Below, one piece after another: positions 46,601 through 57,056 of a DNA stretch of 64,000 nucleotides. Position numbers and translations under genes: made by a program. The notes beneath the pieces were generated by a model. It saw nothing but the letters and a program-made list of their open reading frames with translations, was not told where the DNA came from and ran no database searches. Position 1 is the stretch's first letter. Each line of letters opens with the position of its first letter. Origin of the DNA: Turbatrix aceti (taxonomy: Eukaryota; Nematoda; Chromadorea; Rhabditida; Panagrolaimidae); contig OZ017766.1 in assembly GCA_963969345.1 (NCBI GenBank), positions 10,168,001 to 10,232,000 on the forward strand. The letters run 5' to 3'.

Positions 46601-48736
46601 TTTTTTTGTAATTTTTTGAAAAACTATTTTTACGAAACTTATTTTTGTTTATTTTTACATTTTTTGTCGAAAAGAAATTATTTTTTCATTTTTTTAAATT
46701 TAAATTTTGTTGTGTTTTTTTTTAATTTGATTTATTGAAAAACGTTTTTTAGAATTTGTTTGGAATAATTTTTTTTTATTTTTATAAAAACGATTTTGTA
46801 ATAAGAAAAAATGCTTTTTGTGCAATTTTTTTACGAAATCAAATTTTTGGGCCTTCATTCTGCCCCTGCTTACGATCCTCACCCGAAAGCTTCGCGCAGA
46901 CCCCAACTGGCAACCGGACTTTGGCCACCCATACGCACTCATCATCGTCCCAACGCATGAACTTGCAACGCAGCATTTCGAGTATCTCGGAAAATTCCTC
47001 TACGGCAGTGAAGGACCGATGATCTCGTACGTCCGCTTGATGGGCGAGCAGGCCATGAACGCGTCGATCGCCGAAGCCAATGGCCAGAATCACATTGTCG
47101 TCGGCACGATTGGTCGCATTTGCGATCTTGTGGAACGTGGATTCCTCCATCTCGGCGATGTGAAGTTTTTTGTCATCGACGAAGCCGACATGGTCTTCCG
47201 TGATCGAGATCGTGACTTGACCAAGTTTCCGTACGACATTCGGAATGTGTTGGATGCGTTGCCTAAGGTTTGTGGATTTTTTTGGGGAGTATAAATTTTA
47301 ATTTACGTTTTGAATATTTAAAAAAAAATCATTTTGATTTGTTAAATTAATTTATGAATTTAAAAAACATTTGAATCGAAAAATTTTTTGTCAAAAAATT
47401 AGTTAAAAAATTTTGTTACACACTTTTTTTATAAATTTTCAAAACTTTTTTTTGATGAGTTTTTTTTTGGAAAAAAATTTTTTGTTCTTAATGCATTTGA
47501 TTTAAAATTTTTTTTATTGTTATTAAATTTTTTTTAATTTAAAAAAATTATGGCTTTGAAAATTTTTCTGAATGCGTATTTTCTAGAAAGAACTCCGACA
47601 GAACGTGTTCATCGGCGCAACTGTCGGCCAAATGTTTTTCCATAACACGGACGCCTATAGATACGCGAACAACAACTACATCGTTGGCTATAATAAAACG
47701 CGGAAGATGAACGCGAATATCACCGTTCGCTTTGTCAAAGTCGCGATGGGCCGGGACCCAAAAAACTGGCTCTACAGATACCTGCTGCAGAATTGTCGCC
47801 AGGAAAGCGGGTACTTCAAGGCTTATATCTTCGTCCAGACCATCGCGTTTTCCCGTGATCTGACTGCGTTTCTCCAGTGCAAAGGCCTGCGATATTGTTA
47901 TGATTTTAACAGGTTTGTTTTTAGAGTTTCACAGGGAAAAATTTGTAAGAAAATTATTTTTTACTAAAAAAAATTTTTTTACACAAAAAATCATCAAAAA
48001 AATTTTCCTTGTAATATTTTTGGGTGAAAATTTGTTTAAAAAATCTGACAGAAAGGTTCAAGAATCAAAAAAAATTTTGACGTGAAAAATCGTAAAAAAA
48101 TTTTCATTTGAAAAATAGGGAAAATAATTTTGTACATCGTAAAAAAACATTTTTCAGCGATCTTGGTCAAGAAGATCGCGACAGAATCATTGCGAACTTC
48201 CGTTCTTGTAAGAATGGTCACTATGTTATCGTGTCGACAAATGTCACGGGCCGAGGAGTGCACGTTTCGGATGTGGATGATGTAGGTTCTTTCTTGGTCC
48301 AAAACATTGTTTCTTTGTATGGATATGTTTTTTAGGTCGTCCTGTTCGACGTCATCGACAAGGACTCTTTCTCCGCAAAAGATTTCGTTCATCAGTGCGG
48401 ACGAGTTGGTCGACTCCGGCAAGGACGGGCCCACGTTGTCATTCGCTCGGAAACTTCGGAGAATGTGTTCGATTCACTTCGGGTTGTAAGTTTTTTTTCT
48501 GGAAATTTTTTTGATGGATTCGCGAAAAAAAATGCACAAAAAAACATTTTTTTTTATAAATTCGTGTTTTTTGAAAAAATTGCAAAAAAATATTTAGTTT
48601 TTTTCTAAATCTGATTTAAAATTTTATATTTTTTTTTCAGCTGGCACGCGACAATGGAGCGAAAGTTGAGCACTACGACGACGCTTCGGGCGTATCGTCT
48701 GTGGAGGTCGACGAATCAATGAACGAATCTTTCTGA
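43608..48736 (+). CDS. Divergent DEAD-box RNA helicase with long Ser-rich N-terminus
   Basis: Nine exons: 43608-43871, 43934-44056, 44118-44925, 46073-46383, 46851-47267, 47587-47912, 48158-48281, 48336-48485, 48641-48736; 872 residues. Residues 1 to about 420 are low-complexity (Ser/Arg, Ser/Pro rich) and likely disordered. The helicase core follows: Q-motif FCYYRPRKIQKFAIPAIL; motif I SETGTGKT (about 494-501); Ia PTHELA instead of PTRELA; Ib TIGR; motif II DEAD (612-615); motif III GAT instead of SAT (651-653); motif V TNVTGRGVHV; motif VI HQCGRVGRLRQG (810-821). The core resembles Vasa/DDX3-type helicases but several motifs deviate, so ATPase activity is uncertain. The join between exons 4 and 5 needs an unusual acceptor (no AG directly before GCCTTCATT). 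Role: RNA helicase, possibly germline (inference). Confidence 0.8.
45000..45700. repeat. R43 repeat in DEAD-box intron 3
   Basis: R43 units in TATTTTGTTAC orientation at 45000-45235 and 45600-45700, interrupted by the hAT-like element. Intron 3 is 1.15 kb, the longest of this gene. Confidence 0.85.
45228..45599. mobile_element. hAT-like miniature element within R43
   Basis: A 356 bp element (45236-45591) with terminal inverted repeats CAGTGTAAC and GTTACACTG and a perfect 8 bp duplication CTTGTGTT (45228-45235 and 45592-45599). Subterminal regions carry GAAGGCGAAGGCG-type hexamer repeats in inverted orientation at the two ends; the middle is A/T-rich. The 8 bp duplication and CAGTGTAA-type terminus point to the hAT superfamily. 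No transposase. Confidence 0.88.
46384..46850. other. DEAD-box intron 4 with atypical 3' end
   Basis: Starts with GTTGGTTTC after ATG. The sequence just before the expected exon is AAATTTTTGG then GCCTTCATTC; no AG occurs within 45 nt upstream. The nearest AG (46804-46805, AATAAG) keeps the frame but would add 15 residues straight after motif I. Confidence 0.6.
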
Positions 48737-49165
48737 TTGTTTGACAGAACAATCTATTTTTTTGAACACGAACGCGATAACCATTTTTTTCTCCTTTTTT
48801 CACGAATTTTTTGAGTTTTTTCTCCCTTGTTTTGTTTGTTTGTTTGTCTTTACACGATTTTTTTGTCTCCTCGGATGGGCCGGCACCGATGACGACGTTT
48901 TTTGAACCTGTTTGATTTTTGTTTGTTTGTTGTAAATTTGATTTTATGGCAATGACTAGTCTGGCAAAAAAAAAGAATACAAAATAGAAAAAAAATACAA
49001 ATTTTTACAGTAACCAAAAAAATTGTACAGTAAAAATTAGTTTATTTTACGGTGACGAGATGAGATCGAAATTGATGGTTACGGTAGATGAAGAAGAAAG
49101 AAAAGATGATACATAGGCAGGTTGTTGTGCAGGGATGAATTGGTTACGGCATTCGTTGGATTGAG

Positions 49166-50258
49166 TTAACTGCATCTGAAAAAAAGAACAGTAAGTATCA
49201 TAAAAAAATGTCGTAAACGAGGACAAGCGGTTTCTGAAATGACTAGTCGGACAATTTTTGTGAAATTTTGGCACGCAGGTGCAAAAAGTGAAGTAACAAA
49301 ATAAGAAAAAATGTTGCTTCTCGAAAAAACGGGAGTAATACGATAGCAATTGTCAAATGTTATGCAGCGCACCAAACGTAACAAAACAGTGACAAAAGTT
49401 GTTACTCGCAAAATCCGAAGTAACAAAATAACGACCAAAAATGTTACTCGGAAAAACAGAAGTAATAAAACAGCGAAATTCAAATGTTATTCGGCGCACC
49501 TAAAGTAATAAAATACGTTCAAAAAATGTTACTCGCAAAATGAAAAGTAACAAAATAAGTAAAAAAGTTGTTATTTGTAAAATTTAAAAAATGAAGTAAC
49601 AATACAACATTTTGAGCACCGTTCTTTTTACGGTAATTTTGTCTGAAGTTATCGAATTACGGTTTTTCAAAAAAAGTAATGCGTAACAAAACTTTGATAT
49701 CGTAACAACAATCGCTTTTTATAATTTTTCTCGTACGTTTTTACCACAATTTTTAGTCAGAAACAGAATTGAATAATTATTTTCTCAATTTTTGAATGCC
49801 CCAATTAAAAAAAAAAACTGTCTGCCAAGTCATTTCCAAAACCTCAAAAAACAAAATAAAACTCACTCGTAAAGTGCCCGAACACATTCAGCAAACAAGA
49901 CACGATAAATCGATCGAACATGGGCAGCAGCGGGTTTTCGTCGACGATGCTTCTTCCTGTCTTCCTTCTTGGACGTCGCCGGTGCCATCGGTGACTTGGT
50001 GCCAGCAGCAGGTGTGGGCAACTCACCTGTGGTGGTTGTTGTTGTTGTTGTTGGCACTTTGACCTTGGATTTTTCTTTTTTGTCTTTGGTAACCGTAATA
50101 ATTTTTTTAGGATGCATTGGAGAAGTCGACAAAATTCCACGAAAAACAGGTGCCGTCAGGGTGGGTAGATAATCATCGTATTCAGCAGCGGAATCTGAAT
50201 CCGGCAGTGTTGGGATGACGACATTGGATCGGGGACGATGCTCTGCGATTGTTCCCAT
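49166..50258 (-). CDS. Small lysine/threonine-rich protein, 133 residues
   Basis: Exon 50258-49867 and a 10 nt terminal exon 49175-49166, joined in phase 2, encode 133 residues ending ALYECS. It has an acidic N-terminal part (LPDSDSAAEYDDYLPTL), a run of eight threonines after KSKVKVP, an Ala/Pro segment and a basic part (KKEDRKKHRRRKPAAA) before a short helix (HVRSIYRVLFAECVRALYE). No known domain is recognised; nuclear location is likely from the basic stretch. If the 3' splice site is wrong the frame closes a few residues later. The intron carries R43. Confidence 0.5.
49285..49600. repeat. R43 repeat in the small lysine-rich gene's intron
   Basis: About seven units in GTAACAAAATA orientation, one of the best-preserved copies: ATACGATAGCAATTGTC, GCAGCGCACCAAACGTAAC, CGGCGCACCTAAAGTAAT in order. 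Confidence 0.9.
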
Positions 50259-51188
50259 TTTTTGGCCTAAAAAATTATTTTCATCGTAAAATAGTAAAAA
50301 TTATACGATTATCACGTTGCCGGAAAATTCAAAAACGTAAAAATGAAAACAGACACCAATTACGTACGATAGGCACAACATTTTCTATCTACCTCTCATT
50401 AGGGTAGGTGGAGTGGAGTGGAGCCAACCACCCCCCCCCCCTTTTACCATTGTGTGTCGAATAAATTTTTATTATAAACAAAAACGAAAAAAAATAAATT
50501 TCTCCTCGTCGTCGCATCGTCGATCGATCAGAAACCACCCCAAAACGACAGAAGTGAAGGGAAGAGAAAAAGAAGATGGAAGGTCAACCAACCCCAACAC
50601 AAACATTCAAAACAGGACACGAATTGAATGAATGAACAAAAGCGGAGTTCCACCAAATTGCTCGTCGCATTTTGCGCCAAATCGAGGCTCTTGACTGGAA
50701 AATTTTTTGTTGTGCTGTTTTCTATTTATATTTTTCTTCGCATTATTTTTGCAACAGAACTTGAATGTTTTTTATATGTTTTCCGTTTTTTTTCGGGGGT
50801 GTTTTATGTTTCAAACAGACAATCGTTTCTTGCTGGTACGATTTATGAGCGTGGGAAACAACGAAGAAAGAAGATCGTAATCAAAGTGATTTTTATTTTT
50901 GCAGGAGGATTTTTTTTCACACCAGGCGTTTTACGGTTTTTATTTTGCTGTTATTTGACTTTTTCTAGGCCTGCTGAGCGGAGACTTGGTCAAGCGTCCA
51001 CCTATTCACTTGACTGGTCAGTAGTCTGTCCCACTGGCGACTTGGTCGGTGTCGGCGACTGCGACTTGCTGCCATAGCAACAAAGTTGGCTTCTCGCTGC
51101 CCTGAGGCGACTCCGTGCCTGCCTGCCTGCCACCACTGCTTGCTGACTTTCCTAATCCACATCCATCCACAAAAAAATTGTTGAAATA
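50259..51188. other. Intergenic region upstream of CFAP20
   Basis: Shared 5' region between the minus-strand small gene and plus-strand CFAP20. Contains a poly-C run at about 50431 and G/C-richer sequence at 50960-51130 whose open frames have no supported motif. Confidence 0.5.
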
Positions 51189-52775
51189 ATGTTCCACAAT
51201 ACTTTTCAAAGCGGTTTATTGTCGGTTTTTTACTCGATTGGCAGCAATCCTCTTCAACTATGGGATAAATCTGTGAGTTTGGCAATAAATTCTTCCTTCC
51301 GTCAACTTTTTTTTGGTTGTATTTCAGGTGAAAAATGGGCACGTAAAACGACTGACCGATGAGGATATTCAGAGTTTGGTCATCGAAATTGCAGGCGCTA
51401 ATGTTAGGTAACGATTACAATTTTTTTCTCACAATCGTAACTTTTTTATAAACTTTAAATAATTTTTTTTTGCAGCACATCCTACATATCCTGTCCACAA
51501 GACGTGAAAAAAACTCTAGGCATCAAACTTCCGTACTTTGTCATGATTGTCAAGAATATGAAAAAGTTTTTTACCTTTGAAGTTGAGGTTTGTGGATTTT
51601 TTTTGACACCGGAACAAATAATTTTTATTTATTACGATCGCGATCGTATTTCGGCCTACAACGTTACATTTTTGGAGTAGTTTTTTTTTCTATTTTATTA
51701 CCTCACTTTTTCCAAGTAACAGTTTTTACTGCTATTTTATTACTTTTGTTTTCGCGAGTAACATTTTTTGATGCTATTTTGTTACTTTAGGTGCGCCGAA
51801 TAACATTTGAATAGTCGACTGTTTTATTACTTTACCGTTTTCTGTGAATAACACTTTTTGAGCCTATTTTGTTACTTTAGGTGCGCCGAATAACACTTGA
51901 ATTTCGCTGTTTTATTACTTCTGTTTTCTGCAGTAACATTTTTGGTCGTTATTTTGTTACTTCGGATTTTGCGAGTAACAATTTTTGTCACTGTTTTGTT
52001 ACGTTTCACATTTGACAATTTCTATCGTATTACTTCTGTTTTTTTGAGTTACGATATTTTTTCTTCTTTACTTACCTATAATTTTACGACGAACACTTTT
52101 TGAGTTTATTTTGTTACGTCAGGTGCACCGAGTAACGTTCAAACATTGCTATTTTATTACTTTTGTTCTGTTTTTGTTTGCGAATAACGATATATTTTGG
52201 GTTATTACGTTACTTTTGGTGTTAGTTTGCAATTTTATAACTTCTGTTTTTTTTCGATTAACGATACATTTTTGTAACCGCCGATTAGCTTTTTTTTCGT
52301 TTTTTTTCAGATGCGCAATTACGTTATTTTTTTCCTTTTCTAGCCAAATTTATAGTTTTTTCCTTCCAGTTCTCATCCATATTTTTTCCAGATCCTGGAC
52401 GACAAAAACATACGACGACGCTTCCGTGCATCCAACTTCCAAACAACGACCCGAGTCAAGCCATTCATCTGCACGATGCCAATGCGTCTGGACAATGGTT
52501 GGAATCAGATACAATTCAATCTCGCAGATTTCGTCCGACGTGCCTACGGTACAACCTACGTGGAAACGCTTCGTATACAAATTCACGCAAACTGCCGGCT
52601 GAGACGTGTCTATTTTGCCGAGAGACTCTATTCCGAGGAAGAACTGCCAAACGAATTCAAACTCTACCTTCCGATTCGAGCGAGTCAACAGCAACAGACG
52701 CTCGTCGGCGGCGGTGGTGGCGTGGATCTCGGAGGTCCGAGTAGTAGCAGTGCTGCCATCGCTGCGAATTATTGA
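51189..52775 (+). CDS. CFAP20: Cilia- and flagella-associated protein 20 (CFAP20 / BUG22)
   Basis: CFAP20 is a small inner-junction protein of axonemal microtubules, needed for normal cilia; in some animals it also has nuclear roles. Exons 51189-51272, 51328-51407, 51476-51587 and 52392-52775 (phases 0, 2, 0) give 219 residues against about 193 in most animals. Near-identity to the highly conserved family is obvious: [61 protein letters not shown] and the closing NEFKLYLPI. The extra about 27 residues at the C-terminus are Gln/Gly/Ser-rich (QQQQ, GGGGG, SSSS) and unusual for the family. The third intron is 0.8 kb and consists largely of R43. In nematodes ciliated cells are sensory neurons, so the expected site of action is there. 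Confidence 0.96.
51690..52270. repeat. R43 repeat in CFAP20 intron 3 (longest block)
   Basis: About a dozen units in TATTTTGTTAC orientation with two tandem copies of the GGTGCGCCGAATAACA sub-unit, the longest R43 array in the window. Confidence 0.9.
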
Positions 52776-53059
52776 TTTATTAGTAGCTAGCTGGACTGTG
52801 CTACATAATATGTACCTTTTTTGGCCAGGGCATTCGGGGAGGGTTGTTTTTTTTGTGTGAATATTTATTTATTTGCAGAGTTACGTTCCAGTAAATAAAT
52901 AAGATTTGTTAGTCAGACGAAGCTGGATAAAGCTGGATAAAAAAAATTATCGTTAATTTCTTTAGGTACTTTTTTGGCGTTCTAAAACAATGAACGTAAA
53001 AAAAATCGTACATTACTAAAAAACATGATAACATCGAGCGCACTGAACGTAAATACTAT

Positions 53060-53430
53060 TTAGTCTAGAAAAAAATGTTATTCGGAAAATGTTAAGTAAA
53101 TTTTTTTAATAACCCCCAAAAAAGCGAATTTGTAAAAAAATAGTGCTAAAAATGTTATTTAAAAAATGTGAAGTAACAAAATAAGAAAAAAATGTCGTTT
53201 CTCGAAAAAACGGGAGTAATACGATAGCAATTGTCAAATGTTATTCAGCGCATCAAACGTAACAAAACAGTGACAAAAGTTGTTACTCGCAAAATCCGAA
53301 GTAACAAAATAACGTTCAAAAATGTTATTCGGAAAAACAGAAGTAATAAAACAGCGAAATTCAAAAGTTATTCGGCGCACCTAAAGTAACAAAATAGCAC
53401 GAAAAAATATTACTCACAAAAAGTAAGGTA
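53060..53430. repeat. R43 repeat between CFAP20 and 6PGD
   Basis: Units in GTAACAAAATA orientation. The part from GGGAGTAATACGATAGC through GGCGCACCTAAAGTAAC is nearly identical to the block at 49285. Confidence 0.85.
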
Positions 53431-53997
53431 ATATAAATACTGTAATTGTACTTTCAATATATTTTTTTTCCAAAAACACCAGACATGGAATAAAAATTCT
53501 GTTTTTCCGACTGAAAAATGACAATCCAACAATTTTTTTTTGCAAAAAATACGACTATTTTTCTCGGGTATAGTAACAAAGGTGTCCAACGAACACATCC
53601 GTTTACACGTGCATTGTTGATACCAAAGTACAGGTAGGAATTATTGCTGTTATCTGTTATCTATCGATAACAGCATGCAGACGTCAGCCACAGTAATCCT
53701 TCTGTATTTTGAACTTACCTTTGTTTTTTGTTTTTTGTTCGTCTGCAAATGATAGTAATTGTACAATTTTTTTTAATTTGTTTGTGAGTGTTACAGACAA
53801 TTTGATAATGTAGTACTAATTATTATGTGTATGTACTAAAAACAAAAATGATGGTCAAAACAAAAACAGCACCCAAGATTTTGGTGATTTTATCTATCTT
53901 GGGTGCTGGCTGGGATCGTAAAAAAATTGGCCATGCGAATGAAAACATGTACTTTCGTCTGTGCTCGATCTGTTTTTGATGTTCAAAGTTCGCGCGA

Positions 53998-54015
53998 TGG
54001 TGGTGGTGGTGGTGG
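53998..54015. repeat. GGT microsatellite
   Basis: Six tandem GGT units in intergenic DNA upstream of the 6PGD gene. Confidence 0.8.
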
Positions 54016-54463
54016 CGGCGCTACGAGCGATGTAGTAGGGTGGGTGATCAATCTATCGTTACACCGTTACTCGATGATATCATTCTTTCTTCTCTGATGG
54101 CCGCTGGCTCATCGGGGGAAGGGGGAGGGGATTCTGTGTGCGTTTGTGTGTGTGTATTTGGGACGCTTTCAAAGATCACAGAAAAAATATTTATTTTTTT
54201 CTTCCGTCTCTGTTCTGTTTTTTTTCACGTGAATAACTTGACTGTCTCTCTCTGTATGCGTTGTTGTACGATCCAATCAATCTCCGCCCATGTTATCTAT
54301 TTTTAACCGGACATCCATCATTTTTGTTTTCCCCAAAATAGCACAGACACTGACAACCCAACCTTTCACGTGAACTGTGTATCGTAAAAACTCGTTAGGG
54401 TAATGTGATACAACGATAAATGATAAGGGGGGGAGGTTTTTAAAGATCACATAAAGTTATGTG

Positions 54464-54471
54464 TATATAAA
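54464..54471 (+). promoter_or_regulatory. Probable TATA box of the 6PGD gene
   Basis: TATATAAA lies 85 nt upstream of the ATG, with a likely start region about 30 nt downstream (near 54495). This is the clearest core-promoter signal in the window; it suggests a strongly or inducibly expressed gene (inference). Confidence 0.5.
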
Positions 54472-54555
54472 CCCTATCGTCGAGCACTGTTGGTATCAAC
54501 AATTGTTTGATTGACTGTTCTTACTTCCTTCTACCGTAACCCAATCTACCTAAAA

Positions 54556-56085
54556 ATGCCTGAAGAAGTTGAAGTTTTCGACCAAATGGATTCGTGCTAC
54601 AACACCGACACCACGACCGACTTTAATCATACCACCGTGACCAAGTCAGAACCGGAACCAAAAGGAGACATCGCAATGATCGGTCTCGGAGTCATGGGTC
54701 GTGCCATGGCACTCAACCTCGCAGACAGGGGATTCAACGTCTCCGTGTATAATTATACCCGTGACCTGCTGGACTCGCTTATGGATTCTCCAGATGGCAC
54801 ACGAGAAAATCTCATTCCCTGTTTGGACGTCAAAAGTCTAGTTGCATCCCTCAAGCGTCCGAGAAAGATCGTAATGCTCATCCCAGCAGGTGCACCTGTC
54901 GATCAGACCCTCTCCGCCCTGACCCCTCACCTGGAATCCGGGGATATCGTAATCGATGGCGGTAACAGTGAATATTCCGATACCGTCAGACGCTGTGACG
55001 ATCTGTCAACCCGTGGAATCCGATTTGTGGGCTGCGGAGTATCAGGTGGCGAAGAAGGAGCCCGTAACGGACCGAGCCTCATGCCAGGTGGTGACCCGGG
55101 TGCCTGGTCCCACATCGAACCCCTGCTAACGTCCATCGCAGCCAAAACCCCGTCAGGTGAGCCGTGCTGCACCTGGATTGGTCCCAGTGGCTCCGGGCAC
55201 TTTGTCAAGACTGTCCACAATGGCATCGAGTACGCAGACATGCAACTTATTGCCGAGGCTTACGATCTGATGACTCGTGGTTTGGGTCTGTCACCTGAAC
55301 AAATTGGCGGGATTTTTGAAGAATGGAATTCCGGGCCATTGGATTCGTATCTAATTGAAATTACGGCTCGCGTTCTGAAAACCAAGGATTCTGAAGGAAA
55401 AGATCTTGTTCCCCAGATTCTGGATTCCGCATCGCAGAAGGGCACTGGCGCCTGGACTGCCATTGCCGGACTCAACCACGGTCAACCCATTGGTCTACTC
55501 GCCGAGGCTGTTTTCAGTCGATGCATTTCGGCTAAGAAACCCGATCGTCTGGCCGCTGCGAAAATTTATTCGGATTCAGAATCCACGAAAAAATTGGACC
55601 TCAACGGATTTACCCAATCCTTCATCGCGGATATCGGCACGGCTCTTTACGCCTCGAAAATCATTGCCTACGCTCAGGCCTTTGGATTACTGTCAGCTGC
55701 GAGCCAGGAACACGATTGGTCCCTCAACCTGTCCAACATTGCCCTCGCTTGGCGCGGAGGCTGCATCATTCGATCCCGATTCCTCGGCCAAATCTCGTCC
55801 GCATTCGCAGAGCATCCAGAGCGTGATGGACTGGCAACACTCCTGGCAGATGAATATTTTTCAAAAATCCTAAAAAATTCCCAAGAAGCGTGGAGGAGAA
55901 TTGTCTGTACGGGAATCGCGGCGGGAATTCCTCTACCGGCTTTTAGCAGTGCTCTCGCGTTCTTTGACAGCTACCGATCTCCAACTCTTCCGGCTAACCT
56001 CATCCAGGCTCAGAGAGACTTTTTTGGCGCTCATACGTTTGAACTCGTTCAACAGCCAGGTGTCAAGATTCACAACAAGTGGTAA
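54556..56085 (+). CDS. PGD: 6-phosphogluconate dehydrogenase (decarboxylating), intronless
   Basis: Catalyses oxidative decarboxylation of 6-phosphogluconate to ribulose 5-phosphate with reduction of NADP in the cytosolic pentose phosphate pathway. A single uninterrupted frame of 509 residues. The first ATG in frame (54556) was chosen; a non-ATG extension upstream is unlikely. Residues 1-37 are an acidic, Thr-rich extension not found in the family. Then: dinucleotide fold GLGVMG (43-48), NYT at 66-68 where the animal enzyme has NRT, substrate loop SGG (163-165), and the catalytic segment HFVKTVHNGIEY with K218, H221, N222 and E225. The C-terminal signature LIQAQRDFFGAHTFE is present but the tail stops at HNKW, short of the human tail. 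All other conserved genes here have introns, so this may be a retrocopy. Conserved catalytic residues suggest an active enzyme. Confidence 0.95.
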   Translation: MPEEVEVFDQMDSCYNTDTTTDFNHTTVTKSEPEPKGDIAMIGLGVMGRAMALNLADRGFNVSVYNYTRDLLDSLMDSPDGTRENLIPCLDVKSLVASLKRPRKIVMLIPAGAPVDQTLSALTPHLESGDIVIDGGNSEYSDTVRRCDDLSTRGIRFVGCGVSGGEEGARNGPSLMPGGDPGAWSHIEPLLTSIAAKTPSGEPCCTWIGPSGSGHFVKTVHNGIEYADMQLIAEAYDLMTRGLGLSPEQIGGIFEEWNSGPLDSYLIEITARVLKTKDSEGKDLVPQILDSASQKGTGAWTAIAGLNHGQPIGLLAEAVFSRCISAKKPDRLAAAKIYSDSESTKKLDLNGFTQSFIADIGTALYASKIIAYAQAFGLLSAASQEHDWSLNLSNIALAWRGGCIIRSRFLGQISSAFAEHPERDGLATLLADEYFSKILKNSQEAWRRIVCTGIAAGIPLPAFSSALAFFDSYRSPTLPANLIQAQRDFFGAHTFELVQQPGVKIHNKW

Positions 56086-56259
56086 TACTGATTGATAGTT
56101 TTTTTTAAATTTTGTTTGTACATTTTTTTATGTATTTAAAAATGTTTGTAATAGTAACCTTCGATGAACGGTTAATGTTATGTGAAAAATAAAAATAAAT
56201 GTTAAAAAACTGAATAGAAGAAATGGTGACTCAAAATGCTAAAACGAACTGAAAAGGTA

Positions 56260-56540
56260 AATAAATAGGAACAAAAAATGTTACTCGCAGAATGAAAAGT
56301 AATAAAACAGTGCTGAAAAATGATATTCCAAAAAAATGACGTAACAAAATAGCAACTTTGGAACATTACTCGGCGTACGTGAAGTAACACAATAGGCACA
56401 AAAAATGTTACTCGTAAAATCCGAAGTAATAAAATAGCGTCAAAAAATGTTACTCCCAAAAACAGAAGTAATAAAACAGCGCTGAAAAGTGTTACTCGCA
56501 AAACGTGAAGTAACAAAATAGCGAAAAATTACGTTACTCG
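56260..56540. repeat. R43 repeat downstream of 6PGD
   Basis: Units in GTAACAAAATA orientation (AATGTTACTCGTAAAATCC, AAAACAGAAGTAATAAAAC) between 6PGD and TPR. Confidence 0.85.
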
Positions 56541-57056
56541 GAGTAAATTCTATCCTTAATCATTCGAAAAATCTAAGAAACTTGCGCTTCGTCAAAAAAA
56601 TAGTAAAGTCTCGTGAAGTAAACAAAAAACTCAAAAAAACAGAAGAAGAAAAGAACCGTTACCCCAAACGGTCAAAAAAAAAATTTTTTTGACCAGTTCA
56701 TTGTTTGTTGTATTTTTCTCTGGATTCTCTTTGAAAAATTCTTCGTTGCGATAATCTCTCGCTGCCTGCGTGTACATTGTGAAAGACTTTGCAGGTTGCG
56801 TGCCACATTTATCTTGTGTTTGCGACGCTTTTCTTCGGAACGCTGTTTTTTGCACCTTACGTTTTTTATATTCGTTGTTCGTTTACCTTTTGTCTGTCTT
56901 TTTGCTGCCGTGGATTACGTTCTTTTCTGTGCCAAATTGAACTCTCTTTTTCTGTGTTTTCGATTTACGAGGATTTTTGTTGCGTTGCATTTTTGGGTTT
57001 TTTGATAGTATGAAATAGTTTTATGCCTTTGTTGACTCTTTCAATTTTTAGCTACC

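Larger units (their letters stand above)
52776..54555. other. Intergenic region between CFAP20 and 6PGD
   Basis: Holds an R43 block (53060-53430), a GGT microsatellite (53998-54015), a TGTG-rich stretch near 54139, and the 6PGD promoter. No gene is supported. Confidence 0.6.

Noticed and set aside
54556..56085. Bacterial horizontal transfer of 6PGD (single exon)
   Set aside because: Residues follow the animal enzyme closely (GNSEY, RRC, YASKII, RGGCIIRS), so a retrocopy fits better than transfer from bacteria.
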